NCBI GenBank assembly: GCA_038230975.1
Contig: JBBRMF010000071.1
Location: 1-20,795, forward strand
Length of the DNA stretch: 20,795 nt
From: JANXVV01 sp038230975
GTDB lineage: Bacteria > Planctomycetota > Phycisphaerae > Tepidisphaerales > Tepidisphaeraceae
Direction: 5' to 3'
The position numbers were made by a program, and so were the translations under genes. Positions 6,041 through 13,384 of this stretch are shown here, in pieces (position 1 is the stretch's first letter; each line of letters starts with the position of its first letter). The notes under the pieces are model-generated. The model ran no database searches. It was not told the DNA's origin and worked only from the letters and a program-made list of their open reading frames with translations.

Positions 6041-7312
6041 ATGAGCTACGTTCTTGGTTTGAAGTGCAAAGAATGCGGGCATCGGGTGCCGGTTTCGCCG
6101 GTCCATGTGTGTGAGGCGTGCTTCGGGCCTTATGAAGTTGAATATGACTACGCGAGCATGAAGGGGAAAGTCACTCGCGCATCCATCGAAGCCGGCCCGA
6201 AGAGTCTGTGGCGGTATAAGGATTTATTGCCTGTCGATCGCCCGGTGACGGGATTTCATTCCGGGTTCACGCCTTTGAAGCGCGCCGATCGGTTGGCCAA
6301 GGAACTGGGTTGCCCACAACTCTGGATCAAAGACGACTCGTGCAATTACCCAACGTATTCGTACAAGGAACGCGTTGTCAGTGTCGCGATCAGCAAAGCA
6401 GTGGAATTCGGTTTTGATACCGTCGGGTGTGCATCGACAGGCAATCTGGCAAACAGTGTGGCATCACATGCGGCTCAGGCGGGACTGCGTTGCTTCGTGA
6501 TGATTCCGCATGATCTGGAGCAGGGAAAGGTTTTAGGCTCATTGATCTTTGGACCGACCGTCGTTCGAATTCGCGGCACGTATGATGATGTCAATCGCCT
6601 CTGCACGGAGATTGCGGACAAATACGGCTGGGCGATCGTGAACGTCAACCTGCGTCCCTATTATACGGAAGGCGCAAAGACTTACGGTTTTGAGATCGCC
6701 GAACAACTGGGTTGGAAACTGCCGCAGCACACGATCGTGCCCACCGCCGGCGGGACGATTTTGCCGAAGATTTACAAGGCATACAAAGAATTCATCGAGC
6801 TCGGTCTAGTCGAAGACAACAAGCCGAAAATTTATTCGGCTCAGGCAGCGGGTTGCAATCCGGTGGTCAAGGCGATTCAAAGCGGTTCGGACATCATCGA
6901 ACCGCAAAAGCCAAACACCATTGCCAAGAGCATCGCGATCGGCAACCCGGCCGATGGTTATTATGCCGCCAACGTGGTGCGTGACAGTCACGGCTGGGGC
7001 GAAAGCGCCACGGATCGCGAGATTGTCGATGCGATTAAATTGCTCGCCAAGCTCGAAGGCATCTGGACGGAGCCCGCCGGAGGCACGACGCTGGCGGTGG
7101 CCATGAAACTGATTCAGAGTGGTCGGATTCCACGGAATGAGTCTATCGTGGTGAGCATCACCGGTAACGGATTAAAGACGCAGGAGGTCGTTGTGAATGA
7201 GCTCGTTCAGCCGCGCGTGATCGAAGCAAAGCTCAATGAGTTTGACGAGTTGCTTGAAGAGAACGCGGCCAAGGCGAAGCGCGAACCTGAAGCTGCGCTG
7301 GCCGGCGTCTAA
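6041..7312 (+). CDS. thrC: Threonine synthase (PLP-dependent, zinc-ribbon type)
   Basis: This 423-residue cytoplasmic enzyme of fold-type II should convert O-phosphohomoserine to threonine and phosphate. An N-terminal four-Cys cluster (Cys9, Cys12, Cys24, Cys27; CKECG and CEACF) suggests a zinc ribbon. Lys109 in NYPTYSYKER is the expected PLP Schiff-base lysine; ASTGNLANSVA (about 131-141) and TAGGTILPK form cofactor-binding loops, and EPAGGTTLA is typical of the family. The ATG at 6041 follows GGAG by 7 bases; an upstream TTG at 6014 would lie in the terminator T-tract. No hom or thrB is adjacent. Control by a SAM riboswitch is unusual for this enzyme, so a role nearer methionine metabolism should be kept open. 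Confidence 0.9.
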   Translation: MSYVLGLKCKECGHRVPVSPVHVCEACFGPYEVEYDYASMKGKVTRASIEAGPKSLWRYKDLLPVDRPVTGFHSGFTPLKRADRLAKELGCPQLWIKDDSCNYPTYSYKERVVSVAISKAVEFGFDTVGCASTGNLANSVASHAAQAGLRCFVMIPHDLEQGKVLGSLIFGPTVVRIRGTYDDVNRLCTEIADKYGWAIVNVNLRPYYTEGAKTYGFEIAEQLGWKLPQHTIVPTAGGTILPKIYKAYKEFIELGLVEDNKPKIYSAQAAGCNPVVKAIQSGSDIIEPQKPNTIAKSIAIGNPADGYYAANVVRDSHGWGESATDREIVDAIKLLAKLEGIWTEPAGGTTLAVAMKLIQSGRIPRNESIVVSITGNGLKTQEVVVNELVQPRVIEAKLNEFDELLEENAAKAKREPEAALAGV

Positions 7313-7419
7313 TGCGTGTTTGCGAGATTGAGAACATTTCCTGAAACGGAGGTTTTTTCTCACGTTGCAAACGTTTTCGGGTATCATTCGTTGAGCGGGT
7401 GATGTCTTGGAGCTCGACT

Positions 7420-8391
7420 ATGGCAGAACGCCGTTTATATCGCGGATCGTGGGTGTTTCCCACTGGGTTATTTCTGGCGCTTATGGTGTCTGCGCAGGTC
7501 GCAACGCCTGCGTGCGCGGCAGAGGTCAAAAAGGCGGAACTCAAAAAGCCCATCACGCCTGATCCCAAGGCAACTGCGGCCGTTACCAATGCAACTGCGG
7601 CACTGGTTAAAGAGGCCACCGCCGGTCTGAAGGACAAAACCGGAAAACTGCGGGAGAAGAGCGACTACTTTGTCGAGAAACCCTCGGCGGATGTCACTCC
7701 GGATGCAATTCTGGCGGCACTCGAGCATTCACTCAGTTCCGACCGTCGCATGGATTCCTACGTGAAATGGCAACTGCTTTCGGGAGTCTCCGGTCGTTTT
7801 TCAGAAGAGTTCGTCCCGCGGGCGATAGCGGTCTACCGCAGAGCCCCAGAGTTGGTCAGTCACCCTGGGCTTGATCGTACGCAGTTGACACGAAATCTAA
7901 ATCGCATGGGCATGATGAAGAGGGAGAAAATGGGGGAAATCAATTCAAGCCTTAGCGCCTCGGCCGACCAGGTCACCAGCGAAAATCAGTATGCCCTTCA
8001 CTATCGCAAAGAGCTCTACGCTCATCTCCCTGTCAGTGGTGACTCGTTGCTGGCCGGGCTTGACGATATATTCTCCCGCGTACAACACGGCGTTCCCGCA
8101 GGGGATATGTGGATCGCCGTCTCGGGTTCCATTCAAAGCTGGTCACTCACCGCGGATAGTCGACAATTGAATTCGGTCATTCAGTCAATGGTTCAACTGT
8201 TGTCGACCATTCGCAGCGATCGCGCCAAGCCGTATGTCAAAATGGAGTGGAGCGAAGATCCGAAGAATTTTGGCATGCATTGGAAAGATCAGATGGCGAT
8301 CGAGGACGGCAAAGTGCAAGCCATGATCGACAGCATTCGCGAATCCGCCAAAATGCTCGGGGATTCGGGATATAAGGATAAAAAGAAATAG
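7420..8391 (+). CDS. Exported protein of unknown function
   Basis: This 323-residue protein is of a family I do not recognise. The N-terminus MAERRLYRGSWVFPTGLFLA has a basic n-region, a hydrophobic core (about residues 14-27) and a likely signal peptidase I site near ACAA/EVKK (about residue 35), so the product is probably periplasmic. An Ala/Lys/Thr-rich low-complexity stretch follows (to about residue 75); the rest is a mainly helical, charged domain ending in a Lys tail (YKDKKK). There is no lipobox and no enzyme motif I can name. I prefer the ATG at 7420, 7 bases after GGAG, over the GTG/ATG at 7399/7402. A strong terminator closes the unit. It may share a transcript with thrC, since I see no clear terminator in the 107-base gap. 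Confidence 0.8.
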   Translation: MAERRLYRGSWVFPTGLFLALMVSAQVATPACAAEVKKAELKKPITPDPKATAAVTNATAALVKEATAGLKDKTGKLREKSDYFVEKPSADVTPDAILAALEHSLSSDRRMDSYVKWQLLSGVSGRFSEEFVPRAIAVYRRAPELVSHPGLDRTQLTRNLNRMGMMKREKMGEINSSLSASADQVTSENQYALHYRKELYAHLPVSGDSLLAGLDDIFSRVQHGVPAGDMWIAVSGSIQSWSLTADSRQLNSVIQSMVQLLSTIRSDRAKPYVKMEWSEDPKNFGMHWKDQMAIEDGKVQAMIDSIRESAKMLGDSGYKDKKK

Positions 8392-8425
8392 TCCAGCAAC
8401 GCTGCGTTTCCAGGATTGCTGGACT
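8390..8425 (+). other. Imperfect long-loop hairpin at the 3' end of the exported-protein gene
   Basis: AGTCCAGCAA (8390-8399) and TTGCTGGACT (8416-8425) form a perfect 10-bp stem around a 16-base loop. The 5' arm overlaps the TAG stop codon. It has no T-tract, but it stands 16 bases before the true terminator, giving a tandem hairpin 3' end that may protect the mRNA. Confidence 0.6.
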
Positions 8426-8441
8426 TCGATCAATATCAAAT

Positions 8442-8471
8442 ACCCACGGAGTTTGCTCCGTGGGTTTTTTT
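8442..8471 (+). terminator. Intrinsic terminator after the exported-protein gene
   Basis: ACCCACGGA (8442-8450) and TCCGTGGGT (8457-8465) form a 9-bp perfect stem with loop GTTTGC, followed by a seven-base T-tract (8465-8471). It separates this transcript from the sensor kinase gene. Confidence 0.92.
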
Positions 8472-8508
8472 ACTCCGCTCGGATTTGAATTTCTGGAGCT
8501 GCCATTAA

Positions 8509-10626
8509 TTGAGTGTTCCGAATTCCCATTCAGAAGTTTCGTTCACCGTGGAAGATACTGTACTCCGGCGGACGAAAGCCCGATCTCTCCCCGCAACAGG
8601 GTTGCCGCCTACACTCGGCCCGGCCCTTATTTCAGGGCTCGTTTTTGTTCTAGTTACCCTGTGGGTTGAGTTTACATGGCCGACCGGGAGTATCGGATTC
8701 TGGGCGTTGGCGCGCGGGCTGTTCGTCGGGCTGCCGATAGCCGGATTGATTTTCCAATCGCTCCGCTCACGCCGTTTGCAGCGTGATCAAACCCGACAGC
8801 ATCTGCTGGCCGTTGAAAAGCTGACGGAGATCACCACCACGATCAGCGCCCGAATTGATGCGCCTCAAACCGCGCTGGATCAGCTTGCGACGGCGGCATG
8901 CGATCTGCTCGAAATGGAGCGGGCCGGAATCGCTATCCTGGAACCAGAATCTCGAACATTGAAGATTGTCGCACTCGCCGGGGAATTTGCCGAGAAGCAA
9001 CCGATTCAATACACCGTTGATGAACTACCCGTGTGCCAGAAGGTTTTGGAAACGCGCGAGGCCGCATTCCTGGAAGATGCGTTGCAATACCGCGGCACCG
9101 TGAATAGCTCGGCCCTTCAGCGGTTTAGAGCCGGTTCGATGATCGTGCTTCCGCTGCACGTGAACGGCCGGCTATTAGGTTTGTTGTTCGCCACGAGCAC
9201 GGCACCGCAACTATTTAACGATAGCAAACGGCGTCTGGCAAAGCTGCTTGGCAGTCAGGCGGCCGTCATTCTCAGCAATGCCGAGCTGTACAAACGGATC
9301 GCCGATGCGCTGCGCAATCAACAACGAATGTTCGAGCATCGAGAAGCGATTTTTGCCGTAAACGCGGCAGTGTATCAGGCATCCTCGTTACAGGAGTCCA
9401 TGCAAATTATCGCCGAATTGGCTCCCGGTGTGCTCGATGTCGATCTGTGCATGTTGACGCTCGCGCATGATGAGGATCGATCGATTGTGGCCGCAATCAC
9501 CCGCCCACACGGAGCGGATTTCATCGGTAAGATTTTCTTCCGAAAAGGAACGAACAGCGAAATCGTCCGCGCGACTCGCCGGATGTTGATTGTCGAGGAT
9601 GCCAAAAACCACCCGGGCACGCATCCGGTGTTTCGCGATCAACTTGACGTCGGAAGTGTTGTTTACGTTCCGTTGCTTCGCACGGGCGGTCAGGTAATGG
9701 GAACGCTCGTGTTGATTCGTCACGCTGCGGGGCCATTCCGATCGGAACAGTTGAATTTGGCGGAGATGTTTACCTCCCGCGCTGCGGCCGCAGTGGAGAA
9801 CGCCCAACTTCTCGACCAGACCCGACAAGATGCCGAAGCCAAGACCATGCTTCTTCGCGAATTGAATCATCGCGTCAAAAATAATCTGGCGAGCATTATC
9901 ACGCTGCTGTCTCTCGATGAACCCGATCTTTCGCCGACGGCAAAGCAATGGCTTAACCGCGCGATCGATCGCATTCGCACCATGGCTCGCACGCACGATC
10001 TGTTTGTCGGAGGAGTTGATCGCGTTTCAATCGTGGAACTGGTTGCGCAAATGATTCCCTCCTTGTCTGTGGTCAAGCCGCCTGGCGTCGAAATTCAAAC
10101 GGAAATGGAGAATGTCAACGTATTGTTGCGAACGGACCGAGCCGTGAGTTTGGCGATGGTACTTCATGAACTTTGTTCAAATGCCATTCTTCATGGAACG
10201 GGCTGCACGGGGATCGTCAAAATCCGCGCTTCGGTGCCAACCCCTAAAACCGTTGTCGGATCTTCAAAAAAAGTACGCCAGGTTATCCTGGAAGTGGTAG
10301 ACTACGGACGCCATGCCAAACCTTCGCTCGTTTTGGCGGGTGAAAGTGCGAGTACTCTGCCCTCGGAAAGTGTGGCGACTCCACGATCAAATTCATCCAC
10401 TTCACTGGCAACAGCTGACCGGATTGAATCGTTCATTGGTAATGCGTCGGAATCTCGGCCCGAACGCGTGGGAGCCGGTGGATTAGGGTTGATTCTCGTC
10501 GACGGGCTTGTCACGCGCGAATTGGGGGGCACGTTTTCGTTCGTGCAACGCGATGACGGTGGCAGTGATGCTCGCGTACAGTTCCCGATTGGCGACAATG
10601 AAGCTGAACTTTCAACCCGCAGTTGA
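8509..10626 (+). CDS. Membrane sensor histidine kinase, GAF-GAF-HisKA_2-HATPase
   Basis: This 705-residue kinase has two likely TM helices at about residues 35-55 and 62-84, then a GAF domain (about 105-258), a second GAF domain (about 280-432), a HisKA_2-type dimerisation domain with ELNHRVKNNL where His454 should be phosphorylated, and an ATPase domain with the N-box HELCSNAILHG (Asn558) and GAGGLGLILVDGL (about 656-668). Between N- and G-boxes lies an unusual Ser/Thr-rich insertion (about 601-655). With no obvious periplasmic domain, the GAF domains probably sense a cytoplasmic or redox ligand. The start is the TTG at 8509, preceded by GGAG 11 bases away; it is the least certain part. The ANTAR regulator 65 bases downstream is the expected partner, as in EutW/EutV and PdtaS/PdtaR. 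Confidence 0.9.
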   Translation: MSVPNSHSEVSFTVEDTVLRRTKARSLPATGLPPTLGPALISGLVFVLVTLWVEFTWPTGSIGFWALARGLFVGLPIAGLIFQSLRSRRLQRDQTRQHLLAVEKLTEITTTISARIDAPQTALDQLATAACDLLEMERAGIAILEPESRTLKIVALAGEFAEKQPIQYTVDELPVCQKVLETREAAFLEDALQYRGTVNSSALQRFRAGSMIVLPLHVNGRLLGLLFATSTAPQLFNDSKRRLAKLLGSQAAVILSNAELYKRIADALRNQQRMFEHREAIFAVNAAVYQASSLQESMQIIAELAPGVLDVDLCMLTLAHDEDRSIVAAITRPHGADFIGKIFFRKGTNSEIVRATRRMLIVEDAKNHPGTHPVFRDQLDVGSVVYVPLLRTGGQVMGTLVLIRHAAGPFRSEQLNLAEMFTSRAAAAVENAQLLDQTRQDAEAKTMLLRELNHRVKNNLASIITLLSLDEPDLSPTAKQWLNRAIDRIRTMARTHDLFVGGVDRVSIVELVAQMIPSLSVVKPPGVEIQTEMENVNVLLRTDRAVSLAMVLHELCSNAILHGTGCTGIVKIRASVPTPKTVVGSSKKVRQVILEVVDYGRHAKPSLVLAGESASTLPSESVATPRSNSSTSLATADRIESFIGNASESRPERVGAGGLGLILVDGLVTRELGGTFSFVQRDDGGSDARVQFPIGDNEAELSTRS

Positions 10627-10691
10627 GGTTACATCCGTCAATAGAACCCCCTGGATTTTCGGCTTTGGAATGAATTGCTCAAGGATTTAAC

Positions 10692-11297
10692 ATGCCAGAA
10701 CCCGTCCGTCGCCCCGAGCCCCTTCGCATTCTGATTATTGAAGACGAAACAATCGTTGGAATGGGGCTACGCGCTCAGCTATCGAAACTCGGTCACACGG
10801 TCATTGGTCACGCCGCCAACGCGGCCGAGGCCCGCCTGCTCTACCTCGACAAACAACCCGATCTCGTTTTCCTCGACATCCGACTCGGTGAAGAAGATGG
10901 TCTTGAACTGGCCAGGGAACTTCTCAAAGAACGGCGATGTCCGATGATCGTGCTGAGCGCTTTCAGCGACAAGGAACTCATCAACCGCGCTGGCGACGCG
11001 GGGGTCTTCGGCTACCTTATCAAACCCACCAGCCCCGAAGCCATGGCCGCACAGATCGAGATTTCAACCCAACGCTTTCAGGATCAGGAACGACTCCGCA
11101 TGGAGAAAGACCACCTCGCCCAAACCCTCGAAACCCGAAAACTTGTCGAAAAAGCAAAGGGCATTTTCATGAAACGGCTAAGCCTCGATGAGCCCGAAGC
11201 ACACAAGCGACTGCAATCGGAAAGTCAAAAACGTCGGGTCAGCCTGGCGGAATTGTGTAAGAAGATCATCGAGTCTGAGGAGATTCTCGGGGGATGA
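10692..11297 (+). CDS. Response regulator with RNA-binding ANTAR output domain
   Basis: This 201-residue cytoplasmic regulator has a receiver domain at about residues 10-128 with the acidic pair Glu17/Asp18, phospho-acceptor Asp62 (VFLDIRL), Ser89 and Lys111. A coiled linker (about 128-145) leads to an ANTAR domain (about 146-199; TRKLVEKAKGIFMKRLSLDE, then HKRLQSESQKRRVSLAELCK). ANTAR proteins such as EutV, NasR and AmiR bind paired RNA hairpins and block terminators when active, so this is a transcription antiterminator, not a DNA-binding activator. AAGGA lies about 7 bases before the ATG at 10692. It follows its kinase by 65 bases, probably in one operon. Its last 32 bases overlap the convergent pbpC gene. 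Confidence 0.94.
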   Translation: MPEPVRRPEPLRILIIEDETIVGMGLRAQLSKLGHTVIGHAANAAEARLLYLDKQPDLVFLDIRLGEEDGLELARELLKERRCPMIVLSAFSDKELINRAGDAGVFGYLIKPTSPEAMAAQIEISTQRFQDQERLRMEKDHLAQTLETRKLVEKAKGIFMKRLSLDEPEAHKRLQSESQKRRVSLAELCKKIIESEEILGG

Positions 11298-13377
11298 ATC
11301 GCACGTGAATGTCAATGGATGCCGCGCGTCCTTCCCCGTTGACCACTCGAATGCGGTGCGATCCTGGAATAGGGGCCCACCACAACCGGCGCTCGCGGCC
11401 CACCGGGGATTCATCGACAAACCACCAGACCCCGGAGGTGTCGGTAGAGGCTTCGAGCGATACTTGTTGTCGATCGGCCGACAGTTCTGGATTCAGAACG
11501 ATCTGCTCATCGGGTCGTGGGGAAGTGATGACGAGCGATGAGACGCTCCTGGCGGCGATGAATGTACCTCCTGCCTGTCGCTCTGAAGTGATCTCTGCGG
11601 CGGGTATTTTTGGCCAATTGGCAACTACGGTGTCAAGGCTGGCAATGAGCCGCAGTGCCAATGGTGCCGCCGCTTCCAACCCGACGAGCGCCGCGGCCGC
11701 TTCACCCTGCGGATTGCCGATCCAAACAACGACCGTAAATCGCGGTGTTATGGCCGCGCACCATGCGTCGCGATGACCGCTGCTTGTTCCGGTCTTCCAC
11801 GCCACTTCCAACGAGGCAGCTTCCGGGGAAATAGCGCGCGTTCGCGGCGATGCACTCATGGCGGCGATCACTTGCCAGCATGCCCGGCTTTGCATCACCC
11901 GTCGGTCGGTCATCGCTTCTTCGCGAACAAAAACCACATGCCGCCAGATCCCACCGCGGCCAAGGGTCGCGTATGCCTCGGCAAGTTCGACAGGGGTTGC
12001 CTCGGCGCCCCCGATCGCCAGCGATAGTCCGTAATTTCGATGACCGCGCGCAATCGTGTTAAACCCGAAAGATTCCAGGATGCCGACGGCGCGCTCCACG
12101 CCAACTTTCCCCAGGATAACCAGCGCCGGAATATTGCGGCTCTCTGCCAACGCATCGGCTGCGGGCATCGGCCCGCGAAAACCGCGGTCGTAATTCCCCG
12201 GTGCGTATCCGGCCCACGCAGCCGGTGAATCGAGCAAGATGGTTTTTGGGGAACAAATTCCCGCCTCGAACGCCGCAGCATAGATAAACGGTTTGAGCGT
12301 GGAACCGGTTGAGCGTGAACCGCGCGTTAAATCAACACTGCGGTGTGGTCCTTTTGTATCAATGGACTGGTAACTCACTGCGGCAAGGCACTCACTGGTT
12401 TGCGTGTCCAATACGACCACAGCTGCCGCCACGCCCGCAATATTCAACGTTTTTATTTGGGCTTGAGCCAGTTTTGTGGCGCGTCGCTGGATTTCCAGAT
12501 CGAGCGTTGTGCGAATGACTTGCCCGGGGTACCGCGCGGCGAGGGTGTCGTACGTCGGAAGCGCATCTGGATCAGCATCCTGCGGAAGCGGATGCCACAC
12601 GGCCGTGACCGATTCCAGCCGGGCATCTGCGAATTGTTTGGCGTCGATCATTTCTAAATATCGCATTCGATCCAGCACATGATTTCGCCGCGCCGTCGCC
12701 GCCGCGATGTAACGATCGGGGCGCAGGCGATTGGGATTCTGTGGAAGGCCGGCGAGCAACGCCGCTTCCGCCAGGCTCAAATCGCGACACGGCCTGCCAA
12801 AATATCGCCAACTGGCCGCCCCTGCGCCAATCAGGTTTCCTCCGAACGGTGCCCGGTTCAGATATTCGACGAGGATCGTGTCTTTGGTCGCACGGCGCTC
12901 CAGCTGTTTGGCTCGTACTGCCTGCTCAAACTTGTTGAAAATGGTGCGCGGTTTCGGATCGCGGAGCCGTTCCAACTGCATCGTCAGCGTGCTTGCACCA
13001 CGGTGAATTTGAAGGTGACGCACATCGTGCCAAATCGCACCCAGGGCTGATTTCCAATCCACCCCGCCATGCTCATGGAATCTAGCATCCTCAACGGCCA
13101 CCATCGCGCGGAGCAAATGGGGACTGATCTGGTCCGGCGAAAGGGCGATGCGCCATTGCCCGTCTGATGCGACGCGAGCCGCCATCGGAACGCCGTTGCG
13201 ATCGAGGATGAACGTGCCGTTCGCCGGTGAACCCTCGATCCCGCTCGGATATGGCCACCACGCGACGGCCGCTTGAAACGCGAGAAACATCAAGATTGGC
13301 AGCGCAACCAATACAACCACGCCATGCCTGATCGCATGGATGCGCCGAAGATGATCCAGAATTCGATTCGGCTTCAT
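11266..13377 (-). CDS. pbpC: Penicillin-binding protein 1C (bifunctional peptidoglycan synthase)
   Basis: This 703-residue inner-membrane protein has a TM anchor at about residues 17-39. The glycosyltransferase (GT51) domain has VAVEDARFHEHGG with catalytic Glu96, GASTLTMQ (127-134) and LVEYLNRAPFGGN. The transpeptidase domain has the three penicillin-binding motifs Ser359-Thr-Leu-Lys362, Ser413-Arg-Asn415 and Lys528-Thr-Gly530. A C-terminal beta domain (about 610-703) fits the BiPBP_C domain of PBP1C. The gene polymerises and cross-links peptidoglycan in the periplasm. It starts 7 bases downstream of the alpha-2-macroglobulin stop, so the two are co-transcribed; this pairing is widespread and is thought to link protease trapping with wall repair. 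The 3' end overlaps the convergent response regulator gene by 32 bases and no terminator is visible. Confidence 0.95.
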   Translation of the reverse strand: MKPNRILDHLRRIHAIRHGVVVLVALPILMFLAFQAAVAWWPYPSGIEGSPANGTFILDRNGVPMAARVASDGQWRIALSPDQISPHLLRAMVAVEDARFHEHGGVDWKSALGAIWHDVRHLQIHRGASTLTMQLERLRDPKPRTIFNKFEQAVRAKQLERRATKDTILVEYLNRAPFGGNLIGAGAASWRYFGRPCRDLSLAEAALLAGLPQNPNRLRPDRYIAAATARRNHVLDRMRYLEMIDAKQFADARLESVTAVWHPLPQDADPDALPTYDTLAARYPGQVIRTTLDLEIQRRATKLAQAQIKTLNIAGVAAAVVVLDTQTSECLAAVSYQSIDTKGPHRSVDLTRGSRSTGSTLKPFIYAAAFEAGICSPKTILLDSPAAWAGYAPGNYDRGFRGPMPAADALAESRNIPALVILGKVGVERAVGILESFGFNTIARGHRNYGLSLAIGGAEATPVELAEAYATLGRGGIWRHVVFVREEAMTDRRVMQSRACWQVIAAMSASPRTRAISPEAASLEVAWKTGTSSGHRDAWCAAITPRFTVVVWIGNPQGEAAAALVGLEAAAPLALRLIASLDTVVANWPKIPAAEITSERQAGGTFIAARSVSSLVITSPRPDEQIVLNPELSADRQQVSLEASTDTSGVWWFVDESPVGRERRLWWAPIPGSHRIRVVNGEGRAASIDIHVRFIPRESPQTR

Positions 13378-13384
13378 GGCAATA

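Noticed and set aside
7313..7419. A terminator for thrC in the gap before the exported protein
   Set aside because: Only weak, mismatched pairings are present (GTTTGC with GCAAAC across a long loop) and no T-tract follows a stable stem.
8442..8471. Possible ANTAR target hairpin upstream of the kinase
   Set aside because: The loop GTTTGC lacks A at position 1 and G at position 4, and the neighbouring hairpin has a 16-base loop, so it does not fit the ANTAR dual-hairpin motif.
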